A DNA stretch of 10,695 bases from an uncultured Faecalibacterium sp. (GCA_934540955.1 CAKTCY010000065.1:1-10695), one strand, 5' to 3'. Counted from the stretch's first letter, positions 1-7,476 are shown. The notes: generated by a model from the letters alone, not told the origin. A program made the numbers and translations.

Positions 1-300
1 CGGGATACCACCGACCAGTTCATCTGGGAAAGCCCCAAGACCGGCTTGCCCTGCAACCCCACCCATTTCCGGGATGTATTCCGCAAATCTCTGGAAGAAG
101 CGGGCGATGTCCGCTTGCTCACGCCGCACAGCTGCCGCCACACCTATGTGTCGCAGATGCAGGCGTTGGGCGTGGATATTCAGACCATCCAGAGCATCGT
201 AGGCCATGCCGACACCGAGATGACTGAGCATTATCTCCATGTTCAGGAATCCATTCGGCAGAACGCGATTCAGCTTTTTAATGAGGCTTTTTCGGCCTAA
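1..300 (+). CDS. Tyrosine recombinase / phage-type integrase, C-terminal fragment (5' end outside window)
   Basis: The reading frame is open from the first base, so this is the last 99 residues of a longer protein and no start should be assigned here. The fragment carries the second half of a tyrosine-recombinase catalytic domain: the HxxR box (H43 and R46 of the fragment, in PHSCRHT), the GH dipeptide (H69, in VGHAD) and the nucleophile tyrosine (Y78, in EHYLHV). The order and spacing are normal and the C-terminus looks intact. Known family members cut and rejoin DNA at short attachment sites to integrate or excise phages, ICEs and genomic islands. The gene ends 134 bp from the 3' end of a convergent tRNA-Pro gene, which fits an element using that tRNA as its attachment site. 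XerC/D is less likely given this position. Family call is firm; element type is unknown because the rest lies off the left edge. Confidence 0.9.
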   Translation, partial: RDTTDQFIWESPKTGLPCNPTHFRDVFRKSLEEAGDVRLLTPHSCRHTYVSQMQALGVDIQTIQSIVGHADTEMTEHYLHVQESIRQNAIQLFNEAFSA

Positions 301-346
301 AAGTTAGACAGAACGGCACTAATTAGACCAGATAAAATCTTTGGCA

Positions 347-370
347 TTGTGGTCAAAATTGTGGTCAAAA
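347..370. repeat. Tandem direct repeat, 2 x 12 bp (TTGTGGTCAAAA)
   Basis: Two exact adjacent copies of TTGTGGTCAAAA occupy 347-358 and 359-370, in the AT-rich space between the integrase stop codon and the tRNA-Pro gene. A looser pair, TTAGACAGA near 304 and TTAGACCAGA near 323, lies just to the left. Short direct repeats next to an integrase gene at an element end are often arm-type binding sites for the integrase or its excisionase. That role is inferred from position only. Confidence 0.6.
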
Positions 371-393
371 CCAAATGAGGTCAGCCCACAAAC

Positions 394-433
394 AAAAAAA
401 TCCAACGATTTCTAACGTGAAATCGTTGGATTT
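394..433 (-). terminator. Rho-independent terminator of tRNA-Pro
   Basis: Arms 398-411 (AAATCCAACGATTT) and 420-433 (AAATCGTTGGATTT) are perfectly complementary over 14 bp; C412-G419 adds one more pair and leaves a 6-nt loop. Read on the minus strand, the stem is followed directly by seven Ts (complement of 394-400). The stem begins one base after the encoded CCA of the tRNA. On the plus strand only a short TTTA follows, so it should be a poor terminator for the integrase. Confidence 0.9.
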
Positions 434-434
434 A

Positions 435-512
435 TGGTCCGAGTGGCGAGAATCGAACTCACGGCCTCTTGAACCCCATTCAAGCGCGCTACCAAAACTG
501 CGCTACACCCGG
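435..512 (-). tRNA. tRNA-Pro (anticodon GGG)
   Basis: The minus strand folds into a complete cloverleaf of 78 nt including an encoded CCA. The acceptor stem is CCGGGTG/CACTCGG (one G-T pair) with discriminator A; the D stem is GCGC/GCGC around a loop containing GG; the anticodon stem is CTTGA/TCAAG with loop ATGGGGT, giving anticodon GGG; the T arm is GTGAG-TTCGATT-CTCGC. A C1-G72 pair, G37 and the GGG anticodon all fit bacterial tRNA-Pro, reading CCC and CCU codons. The gene has its own promoter and terminator. Its 3' end faces the integrase gene and is the likely attachment site of the neighbouring element. Confidence 0.96.
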
Positions 513-546
513 ATATCTGTCTGCGTTTGTCGCTCACAGCTTGATT

Positions 547-575
547 AGTATACCCGACTTTGCCCGTTTTGTCAA
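547..575 (-). promoter_or_regulatory. Sigma-A promoter of tRNA-Pro
   Basis: On the minus strand, TTGACA (570-575, perfect -35) and TATACT (547-552, 5 of 6 to the -10 consensus) are separated by exactly 17 bp. Transcription would start near 540, leaving a 5' leader of about 27 nt before the mature tRNA end at 512. The high match is typical of stable-RNA genes. Confidence 0.88.
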
Positions 576-662
576 GCGCTTTTTCCAAATTTCTGATGCA
601 GTTTTTACATTTCGCTGTCCTGTTTTATGCCCGTCGGATAGATGCGCGAAGGAGCGTTATTT

Positions 663-1457
663 TTAGAAATCGCTATACACATCTTCCTCGTCATCCTCGC
701 AGATGGGGGTGGTGTCGTCCGGCGGTGCGCCAAGCTCCACTGTGGCAAAGGCCAGCGCGAACACGCTGTCTGCCCCGGCATGGAGCAGCGCCTGTGCGCA
801 GGCGGCAGCCGTTGTGCCGGTGGTGATGACATCATCCACCAGAAGGATGCGCTTACCCTCCACCTGCTGCGGCTGTGCTGCCCGGAATGCGCCTGCTACG
901 TTGGCCATGCGCTGCTCCAGCGGCAGACCGGCCTGATGCCGTTTTGCCCGGGCACGCTCCAATGCCTGCGGTGCCAGCGGCACCTCCATGGCCTTAGCAA
1001 GCGGCAGCGCCATCAGCTCTGGTACATTATAGCCGCGCTTTGTACCGGAGGCCGGTACAGGCACGATCAAATCATACCCGATGGCTGCCCACGGCACCGG
1101 CTGCGGGAGCAGCTCGCCATACTGCACGGTCAGTTCCCCGCCAAAGGCCAGCTGCACCAGACGGTTGCCCATCTCCACAGCCCGCCACGGCTTGCCCTGA
1201 TATTTCGCGTTCAGGATGCCGCGCCGCACACAGCCGCTGTAGCGGTAGGGCGCGGCAGCACCGGCCAGATTGCCAATGTAGTGCTGTGCCGGGTCCAGCC
1301 GGATGCCCGGTTTGCGGCGCAGCGTTTCCAGCTGCTCTGCGCAGTCCGGGCAATCCCGTACATCCCCCAGCACCCGGCCGCAGAAGGGGCACTCGCGCGG
1401 GTAGAGCAGCTGCCGTACCGCCCGCAGCGCCCTGCGCCGGGGGTCATAGTAGTCCAT
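663..1457 (-). CDS. comF: ComF family protein (zinc-ribbon plus phosphoribosyltransferase domain)
   Basis: 264 residues, near the usual ComF length (about 220-250) with a short acidic C-terminal tail. The N-terminus has a four-cysteine zinc ribbon (C23, C26, C36, C39: CPFC and CPDC). The rest is a type I phosphoribosyltransferase domain: the conserved VPVPAS...KRGYN segment (about 132-144), the RxxKRHQAGLPLEQR region (about 170-183) and the PRPP loop with its acidic pair, LLVDDVITTGTT (205-216). ComF/GntX proteins are cytoplasmic; in naturally transformable bacteria ComF acts with the ComFA helicase in DNA uptake, but a catalysed reaction is not established and no other competence gene is visible here. 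The ATG shares one base with the stop codon of the SLH gene (TGATG), and AAGGA lies only 3 nt before it, so translational coupling is likely. No intrinsic terminator is seen between this gene and the tRNA downstream. Confidence 0.9.
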   Translation of the reverse strand: MDYYDPRRRALRAVRQLLYPRECPFCGRVLGDVRDCPDCAEQLETLRRKPGIRLDPAQHYIGNLAGAAAPYRYSGCVRRGILNAKYQGKPWRAVEMGNRLVQLAFGGELTVQYGELLPQPVPWAAIGYDLIVPVPASGTKRGYNVPELMALPLAKAMEVPLAPQALERARAKRHQAGLPLEQRMANVAGAFRAAQPQQVEGKRILLVDDVITTGTTAAACAQALLHAGADSVFALAFATVELGAPPDDTTPICEDDEEDVYSDF

Positions 1458-3634
1458 CAGTCCTTTTTGACTGCCACGATCACACGCACGCGCTTGCCTG
1501 CTGCGCAGCCAAAGTTATCGTACCAGCCGGTCAAATGGTAATCCTCGGAGTTCACCTCGGAAAGCTTAGTGGCGTAATATTGGCCTTTATACCACAGGTA
1601 CACCTGCATATCGTCAGCCGTCTCGTAGCGGGTGCCGTTGCTCATCACCGAGGCTGCACCCACCTGATCGATCTTCATGGGCATCAGCTGGATCATGGCC
1701 TTTACCGTACCGTTCACATTCTGCCGCACTGCCAGACCTCCCGCCAGCACCGGATACTTGATGGAGGTGGAAAAGCTGGCCTGACTGCCATTGACGTAGC
1801 AGATGTAAGTAGCGCCACCGCCCACAAAGTTGAGGATGGTGCTCATGGGCTGGCCGGTGATGTTGGCCAGCTGCTTGAGCCCGATGCTCAGCAGCGAGCC
1901 GGAGCTGCTGGTGATGCGGTTCCAGACCGTGCTCAGCAGCGAGCCGTCGATCACGCCCCATAGGATCTCGCTGGTGGTGGGCACCAGCACATTGCGCAGA
2001 TCCTCCACCACGGTCGTGGTGTTGGTGGTGCCGCCGGTAGAGCCGGACCCGGAGGAACTATCCCCGGTGGAGCCGCTGCCGGAGCCGGAAGAGCTGTCCC
2101 CGGAGGAGCTGTCCCCCGAGCCGGAGGAGCCGCTGCCGGTCAGGGTGCCCAGAATGGAGCCTGCATTGACAGCCAGATTCTTCACATCGTCCAGCACGCC
2201 GTACTTCCACAGATCGCCGGTGACATCATTCAAAATCAGGCGGTCGATCTGTCCCTGTTCATTCAGCGTATAGTAGCGCACCGTCAGGGCATTCAGCTCT
2301 GTCCCCGCTATTCGGCCGGGACGAACCGTCCCAGCCAACCCCTCCGATGTCGTATCCAGAATTTGTACGTCATCGGCCAGAGCATAGTCTCCCAGCGCGG
2401 TGGCGGTGTCGTTGATGGTGCCGCTGACTGATTTGGACGCGATGGTGGTCACCTGTTCCCCCTCGGGGGTCACGCTGATCTCCACCAGCCAGCCGGTGGG
2501 GTAGTTCAGGCTTTTGTCGATATTCACAGTGCGGAGGATGCCATCGGTGCACATCACCGAGAGCTTTTGCAGCACATCGGCGCCGTTATCCTCCACAAGG
2601 CTGCGGGTGGCGGTCTGCACCACGCCGTAGAACACGCTGTCGGCCTCCTCGCCGGTGATCACATCGGCCACTTCATTGTCCATGCCCAGCAGCAGGGTGA
2701 CTACCTCGCCCACGCCGCCGCCGTTCAGGGAGGAGATCTTGGACGCCACGGCAGAGCTGCCCAGTGTGTAGGTGCTGCCTGCCACGGTCAGCGCGGTGGG
2801 CGCGCTGGCGCTGGGTGATACCGCCGTGATGCGGCCTGCGGCGCGGCGGGTGTAGATCCACACCGTCTGCAGGCTCTCGCTGTAATAGTACACGTCGTAC
2901 TTGTTCAGCTCTGCCGAGGCAGAGGCCTTATCGTTGCGGTACACACTCAACGGCGTAAAGGGCAGCTGAGTGTCCTCCTCTGCCACAAAGGGGCCCTTGC
3001 GGCTCTTGAGCAGCACCGAGGAGGTGTCCACCTGACCGTTGGACACCGTAAAGCCCAGCGAGCTGCCGTAGGCGCTGCCGCTGGCGGTGTTGGCGCGCAG
3101 GGCGTTATACAGCAGCAGGGTGCACTGCTCGTAGGTCATGGCCTGTCCCTGCGTACAGGTCAGCTGATCCCGCAGACCGATCTGCTGTGCCTTGTTCAGC
3201 TGTGCCTGCGGAAAGGAGCCGGTCAGGTCGGTGGTCTTATAGCTCAGCAGCTTCAGCACCGCCGCACAGGCTTCCTCCAGCGTGACGGTGTTGTCCGGGC
3301 GGAAGGAGCCGTCGGTGTAGCCGTTCATCCAGCCCTGCTGCACTGCAATGCGGATGTAGGGTGCCCACTGGGAGGTGCCGGGCACATCCCGGTACAAGGT
3401 GCCCACCGTGCCCTGTGCGCTTACACTCTCCCGGTAGGTGGAAAAGGACACCAGCATTTTGGCAAAGGCGCCGCGGGTAATGTTGGCGCCCAGCTCCTGA
3501 CCGGTGGGCACAGCGCCCAGAGTAATAGCCGTCTGCAGGGCCGTGTTGTTGATGCTGGCCGCCGAGACCGGCAGCACCAGCACCGACACCGCAATGCTGA
3601 CCGCCAGCAGAAATGCGAGAATCCGTTTTTTCAT
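1457..3634 (-). CDS. Secreted SLH-domain protein with Ser/Gly linker
   Basis: 725 residues from the ATG at 3634, chosen because an AGAGG ribosome site sits 8 nt upstream and a signal peptide follows at once (MKKR, hydrophobic core to about residue 22, VSA-A cleavage near 26). An in-frame TTG at 3697 would lie inside the permease gene and has no such support. Residues 30-185 contain three S-layer-homology-like repeats; the middle one is clearest (about 83-130, with DVPGTSQWAPYIRIAV and GYTDGSFRPDNTVT). In other Firmicutes SLH repeats bind pyruvylated wall polysaccharide. Residues 200-495 are a beta-rich region I do not recognise; 499-540 is a low-complexity Ser/Gly/Thr linker; 545-725 is a second unrecognised domain. 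The gene lies 40 bp after the ABC permease and overlaps comF by one base. It may be the wall-anchored partner of the exporter or just a co-expressed surface protein; the function is not known from sequence. Confidence 0.85.
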   Translation of the reverse strand: MKKRILAFLLAVSIAVSVLVLPVSAASINNTALQTAITLGAVPTGQELGANITRGAFAKMLVSFSTYRESVSAQGTVGTLYRDVPGTSQWAPYIRIAVQQGWMNGYTDGSFRPDNTVTLEEACAAVLKLLSYKTTDLTGSFPQAQLNKAQQIGLRDQLTCTQGQAMTYEQCTLLLYNALRANTASGSAYGSSLGFTVSNGQVDTSSVLLKSRKGPFVAEEDTQLPFTPLSVYRNDKASASAELNKYDVYYYSESLQTVWIYTRRAAGRITAVSPSASAPTALTVAGSTYTLGSSAVASKISSLNGGGVGEVVTLLLGMDNEVADVITGEEADSVFYGVVQTATRSLVEDNGADVLQKLSVMCTDGILRTVNIDKSLNYPTGWLVEISVTPEGEQVTTIASKSVSGTINDTATALGDYALADDVQILDTTSEGLAGTVRPGRIAGTELNALTVRYYTLNEQGQIDRLILNDVTGDLWKYGVLDDVKNLAVNAGSILGTLTGSGSSGSGDSSSGDSSSGSGSGSTGDSSSGSGSTGGTTNTTTVVEDLRNVLVPTTSEILWGVIDGSLLSTVWNRITSSSGSLLSIGLKQLANITGQPMSTILNFVGGGATYICYVNGSQASFSTSIKYPVLAGGLAVRQNVNGTVKAMIQLMPMKIDQVGAASVMSNGTRYETADDMQVYLWYKGQYYATKLSEVNSEDYHLTGWYDNFGCAAGKRVRVIVAVKKD
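2030..2140 (-). repeat. Low-complexity Ser/Gly-coding repeat tract
   Basis: These bases encode residues 499-535 of the SLH protein, built from short units such as GDSSSGDSSSGSGSGSTG. At DNA level, GAGCTGTCCCC-like and GAGCCGGA-like units recur. It reads as a flexible spacer between two folded extracellular parts, and its repetition makes length variation between strains likely. Confidence 0.7.
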
Positions 3635-3674
3635 TGGTCGTACCTCTTGTTCTTTGTTTATCACGCCGCCGCGC

Positions 3675-4886
3675 TCAATCGTAGCGCAATGCTTCAATGG
3701 GGTTCAGCCGGGCTGCGCGCCGTGCCGGCAGATAGCCGAACAGCACGCCGATGCCCACCGAGATGCCAAAGGCCACCACAATGGAGTTGAAGGAGGGGCT
3801 TACCGTAACGGTGGTATCGGTCATGAACATGGGCAGCACCTTGTTGGCCGCCATGGACACCGCATAGCCCAGCGCAATGCCTAAAACGCCGCCCAGCGCG
3901 GAGGTGGTGGCTGCTTCCACCACGAACTGCGCCAGAATGGTGCGCTCCTTTGCGCCCAGCGCCTTGCGGATGCCGATCTCGCGGGTGCGCTCGGTCACCG
4001 ACACCAGCATGATGTTCATAATGCCGATGCCGCCCACCAGCAGTGAGATGCTGGCAATACCGGTAAGTATCACGATGACCATGTTGATCATCTTGTTCAT
4101 TTCCTCCAGCCACTCGCTGGCGCTGTACACATAGTAGCCGTTTTCGGTCTTGAGGATCGACATCAGCTCCTCTTCCATCGTGGTCTTAGCCTCGTTGGCA
4201 AGGCTTTCGTCGGTCATCACCGCCGTATAGGTGTCCACCGAGCTCTGGCTGGAAAGCCGCATCACAGTGGTGTAGGGCAGGTAAACGCAGTCGTCATCGC
4301 TGCCCTGCTGCATGGTGGGGTCGCTGACCTTGGGTGCCAGCACGCCCACGATGCGGAACTTGTTGGCACCAATTTTAAGCGTCTGTCCCACGCCGTTGCC
4401 GCCAAAGGCCACGCGGTTCAGGTAATCGCCAATGATGCAGACCTGCTTGTTGTCCTGCATATCCATATATTGCAGGCCGCGCCCCTGTGCAAGCTGATAG
4501 TTCTTCATTTCGGTAAAGCTTTCGTCCACACCGCTCATGTTGGACCAGCGGTAGCTGGTGGTGCCGATCTTCAGCGTACCGCTGGCTTTGCCGCTGAGGC
4601 TGACCTGCGGCGACACCGCCTTGATCAGGTCGGAATGGCGCTGGCAGATATCGTACATCTCCTCCACCGACACGCTGCGGGAGCCGTAGCCCCACACCTG
4701 AATGCTGAGGGTGTTGGTGCCCAATGCGGAAAAGCTGTCCCGCATACTTTTGGTCATGCCGTTGCCCAGACCCACGATGACGATGACCGCCATCACGCCG
4801 ATGATGATGCCCAGCATGGTCAGAAAGGTGCGCAGCTTGTTGCTCCACACGTTCTGGATGGCCTGCCGGAAGGTTTCAAAGATCAT
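3675..4886 (-). CDS. MacB-type ABC transporter permease
   Basis: 403 residues with the MacB/FtsX-type four-helix layout. TM1 (about 19-41) follows an amphipathic N-terminus; a large extracytoplasmic domain spans about 45-262 (the MacB core region); TM2 (about 268-291), TM3 (about 318-345) and TM4 (about 366-386) follow. The cytoplasmic loop TERTREIGIRKALGAKERTI (298-317) is the family's highly conserved segment that couples to the ATPase, and the C-terminus PARRAARLNPIEALRYD is typical. MacB-type permeases are mechanotransmitters that drive substrates through an adaptor rather than moving them through their own membrane part. The ATG at 4886 overlaps the ATPase stop codon as ATGA and has AGGAGG 7 nt upstream. 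Unlike E. coli MacB the ATPase is a separate protein. The substrate (peptide, macrolide, lipid or protein) cannot be read from sequence. Confidence 0.93.
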   Translation of the reverse strand: MIFETFRQAIQNVWSNKLRTFLTMLGIIIGVMAVIVIVGLGNGMTKSMRDSFSALGTNTLSIQVWGYGSRSVSVEEMYDICQRHSDLIKAVSPQVSLSGKASGTLKIGTTSYRWSNMSGVDESFTEMKNYQLAQGRGLQYMDMQDNKQVCIIGDYLNRVAFGGNGVGQTLKIGANKFRIVGVLAPKVSDPTMQQGSDDDCVYLPYTTVMRLSSQSSVDTYTAVMTDESLANEAKTTMEEELMSILKTENGYYVYSASEWLEEMNKMINMVIVILTGIASISLLVGGIGIMNIMLVSVTERTREIGIRKALGAKERTILAQFVVEAATTSALGGVLGIALGYAVSMAANKVLPMFMTDTTVTVSPSFNSIVVAFGISVGIGVLFGYLPARRAARLNPIEALRYD

Positions 4887-5632
4887 GCCTGTTCCTCCTT
4901 TTCCGGCGTTTCGGGCAGCAGAGTGGGCTGCACCATGGCCTCCGGTGCGTGGGAGTCGCCGTCATACACCACCTGACCGTCCTCCAGCCGGATGATGCGG
5001 TCGGCCTGCACGGCAATGGAGTTGTCGTGAGTGATCAGCACTACGGTATGTCCCTGCTTGTGCAGCTGCTGCAAAAGCCCCAGCACCTCGCGGCCGGTAT
5101 GGGAGTCCAGCGCGCCGGTGGGCTCGTCCGCCAGAATGACCGGCGGGTTGCGCACCAGTGCCCGCGCAATGGACACACGCTGCTGCTGACCGCCGGAAAG
5201 CTGGTTGGGGCGGTTTTTCAGCTTGTCGCCAAGCCCCACCTGCTCCAGCACCTCCCGGGCGCGGATGTGACGGTCGGCGCGGGAGATGCCCGCATACACC
5301 AGCGGCACCTCCACGTTTTCCATCAGGTTCAGCTTGGGCAGCAGATTGTATTGCTGGAAGATAAAGCCCAGCATCTCGTTGCGGATGGCGGCCAGCTCGT
5401 TGCGGTTCATCTTGCCCACATCCCGGCCGTTGAGCCGGTAGGTGCCGTAGGTGGGCACATCCAGACAGCCGATGATGTTCATGCAGGTGGATTTGCCCGA
5501 ACCGGACTGGCCCACGATGGCCACGAACTCGCCTTTTTCGATTTTCATGGTGATGTGGTCGGCAGCCTTTACCGTGGTATCGCCCATCTGGTAATACTTG
5601 CACACCGCATCAAACTCGATCAGAGCGCTCAT
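4883..5632 (-). CDS. ABC transporter ATP-binding protein (MacB/LolD type)
   Basis: 249 residues with a full set of ABC motifs: Walker A GQSGSGKST (41-49), Q-loop in FQQYNLLP (about 92-99), signature LSGGQ (145-149), Walker B VILADE (165-170), D-loop ALDS (174-177) and switch histidine H202. The subgroup is the LolD/MacB ATPase that powers mechanotransmission permeases. The start is the ATG at 5632, which has AGGAGG 5 nt upstream; an in-frame TTG at 5650 would overlap the adaptor stop codon and has no comparable ribosome site. The gene begins 14 bp after the adaptor gene and ends inside the permease start (ATGA), so the three products should be made together. Residues after about 226 form a short Pro/Glu-rich tail beyond the catalytic fold. 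ATP hydrolysis at the inner face of the membrane would drive export by the neighbouring permease. Confidence 0.94.
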   Translation of the reverse strand: MSALIEFDAVCKYYQMGDTTVKAADHITMKIEKGEFVAIVGQSGSGKSTCMNIIGCLDVPTYGTYRLNGRDVGKMNRNELAAIRNEMLGFIFQQYNLLPKLNLMENVEVPLVYAGISRADRHIRAREVLEQVGLGDKLKNRPNQLSGGQQQRVSIARALVRNPPVILADEPTGALDSHTGREVLGLLQQLHKQGHTVVLITHDNSIAVQADRIIRLEDGQVVYDGDSHAPEAMVQPTLLPETPEKEEQA

Positions 5633-5646
5633 GCATCCCTCCTGCG

Positions 5647-7401
5647 TCAATCCACTACGACCGCGCCGGCCTCGGCGGGGTCGATGCCCTCTGCGGGCTC
5701 TTCAGCGTCCGCTGCGGGGGCTTCACCGTTTTCCGTCTCCTCCGGCAGCACTTCCCCGCCACCCTCGGTGCCGTCATTGCCGCCGGAGCCGTAGTCATAG
5801 TAGCTGTCGCTGCTCACGGAGGTGGGGTCGTAGGCGATGGTATCGCTCTCGGACAGGCCGCTGGTCACCTGCGTATAGTTGTCGTCGCTGACACCGGTCT
5901 TGACCTTGACGTAGACATAGCCCTCCGGTGCGCTCATGGAATCATCGGCGTTCACGGCGCTGGGGGAATCCTGCCGCACCAGCACATAGCCGCCCCGCAC
6001 GATGGCGGCATTGGGCACGGTGAGCGCATTTTTAGCCTGTGCCACCACGATCTCGGCGTTGGCGTTCATGCCCGGGCGCAGACCATCGGTCTCGTCGATG
6101 CGCACGGTCACCGGGTAGGTGGTGGTGCCGCCGCTGGTATCGCCCTTCATGGACACACGGGTGACCACGCCCTCGTAGGTCTTATCCTTCACGGCGTCTG
6201 CGGTCACCTGTACGGACTGCCCCACCTTCAGGCTGCTGACCTGCAGCTCGTCCACGTTGATGGTCATTTCCAGATAGCTCAGGTCGTAGATGGTGCACAG
6301 GTCGCTGCCGGTGCTCAGGGCATCGCCCACCTTGGCATTTTTCTCGATGATGGTGCCACTGATGGGCGAGGTGATGGTGTAGTTATCCATGGCGTCCTGC
6401 ATATTCTGCATGGACAGCTCCGCGCCGCGCAGGGTCTCGGAGGCAGACTGGATGGACTCGGTCAGTTCCTCACCGCTGAGGGTCAGGATGATGTCGTCCT
6501 TGTTCACGCTGCCGCCCTCCCGCACATTGATGGCGGTGACGGTACCGGAGGCCAGTGCGGTCAGGGTGCGCTCGGCCTGATACTGGAGGTTTGCCGCTGC
6601 AATGCAGCTGACCCCGTTGACAGTAGCCGTTGCAGCCTGTGCCGTGGTCAGGCCGCCCGCATTGGACACCGAGATGGTCACGGTGCGGGTAAGCAGGTTG
6701 CCGGTGCTCAGGGCATCGGTGCCGGTCACAGAGGTAATGGTGCCGGTCAGCACCTCAAAGGTACCGTCCAGCGTCACCTGGGCGGTCTGCCCTACCGAGA
6801 AGCTGGCGGCATCCGCAGCCGGGAACTCCAGCACCAGATTCATCTTGGAGCTGTCCCGCACCACGGCCACCTCCTGACCGCTCTTTACCTCATCGCCCTT
6901 GTTCACCTTCAGGCTGCTGACGATGCCCGCCACCTCGGCACGCACATACTGGCGGTCGGCGGTCTTATCGTAGCTGCGCTGCGCCTGCTGCAGGGTGATG
7001 GCAGCCTGCTCCACCTTGGTGGTGGCATCGGAGGAATCCACCGTGTAGAGCACAGTGCCCTCCTCCACGATATCGCCCTCCTCAAAGCTGCCGGTCAGCA
7101 CCTTGCCGGACACCAGCGATTTAACGCTGTAGGTATTGGCGGGCTTCAGCGTACCGGTGCCGCTGAGCGTGTTGGAGACATCCCGGGTCTCCGGCACTGC
7201 CTCTGTATAGGAAGTATCCACATTGGCGGGCTTTGCGCTCTTGGGCTTCAGCAGCCACCAGCCGCCTGCCAGCACCACGATGGCCACCGGCACCAGCCAC
7301 CTCCAGTTCTTTTGGGCAAAGGCTGCCGCGCCGCCTTTTTTCGGTGCAGCTGCTGTGCCCTGCTGCGGGTCGGCGGGCTGTTTAGACTTGTTCCAGATCA
7401 T
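5647..7401 (-). CDS. Periplasmic-adaptor/HlyD family protein of a MacAB-like exporter, internally duplicated
   Basis: 584 residues, longer than E. coli MacA (about 370). A basic N-terminus leads to one TM anchor (about 35-51), placing the rest outside the membrane. Module 1: split lipoyl domain (about 90-122 and 152-183; key segments SGKVLTGSFEEGD and AGIVSSLKVNKGD) around a very short helical insert, then a beta-barrel (about 186-265). Module 2 repeats this: lipoyl halves at 281-309 (SGTVTAINVREGG) and 343-371 (SGTIIEKNAKVGD) around a short helical hairpin, then a second barrel (about 375-435). A membrane-proximal-like domain follows (about 440-525), ending in an acidic Gly/Glu-rich tail. 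Such adaptors bind MacB-type permeases and relay substrate outward; a Gram-positive cell has no TolC, so the outer partner is open. ATG 7401 has AGGAGG 10 nt upstream. It is the first gene of the five-gene unit. Confidence 0.9.
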   Translation of the reverse strand: MIWNKSKQPADPQQGTAAAPKKGGAAAFAQKNWRWLVPVAIVVLAGGWWLLKPKSAKPANVDTSYTEAVPETRDVSNTLSGTGTLKPANTYSVKSLVSGKVLTGSFEEGDIVEEGTVLYTVDSSDATTKVEQAAITLQQAQRSYDKTADRQYVRAEVAGIVSSLKVNKGDEVKSGQEVAVVRDSSKMNLVLEFPAADAASFSVGQTAQVTLDGTFEVLTGTITSVTGTDALSTGNLLTRTVTISVSNAGGLTTAQAATATVNGVSCIAAANLQYQAERTLTALASGTVTAINVREGGSVNKDDIILTLSGEELTESIQSASETLRGAELSMQNMQDAMDNYTITSPISGTIIEKNAKVGDALSTGSDLCTIYDLSYLEMTINVDELQVSSLKVGQSVQVTADAVKDKTYEGVVTRVSMKGDTSGGTTTYPVTVRIDETDGLRPGMNANAEIVVAQAKNALTVPNAAIVRGGYVLVRQDSPSAVNADDSMSAPEGYVYVKVKTGVSDDNYTQVTSGLSESDTIAYDPTSVSSDSYYDYGSGGNDGTEGGGEVLPEETENGEAPAADAEEPAEGIDPAEAGAVVVD

Positions 7402-7436
7402 TCTTGCCGTTCCTCCTAGGTTCTTTTATGACAAAG

Positions 7437-7454
7437 CGTTTTTTGCAAAAAACG
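7437..7454. repeat. 18-bp perfect palindrome (candidate operator)
   Basis: CGTTTTTTGCAAAAAACG is its own reverse complement over all 18 bases. If the candidate promoter at 7477-7505 is right, it lies about +16 to +33 in the leader of the transporter operon, where a bound dimeric repressor would block transcription. As RNA it would form only a weak AU hairpin, so a DNA operator is the more likely role. No regulator gene lies in the window. Confidence 0.6.
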
Positions 7455-7476
7455 TCCATCAGAAACTCATATTTGT

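Noticed and set aside
642..1963. Long plus-strand open frames opposite comF and the end of the SLH gene
   Set aside because: They show no recognisable motifs and overlap clear minus-strand genes of known families.
3635..3697. An upstream TTG start for the SLH gene
   Set aside because: It would overlap the permease coding region and bury the signal peptide; the ATG at 3634 has a ribosome site and starts directly with MKKR and a hydrophobic core.
5633..5650. An upstream TTG start for the ABC ATPase
   Set aside because: It lies in the adaptor stop region, while AGGAGG is placed correctly for the ATG at 5632.
4949..5794. A 281-codon plus-strand open frame opposite the ABC ATPase
   Set aside because: It is antisense to an ATPase with every catalytic motif in place, and its composition is that of a shadow frame.
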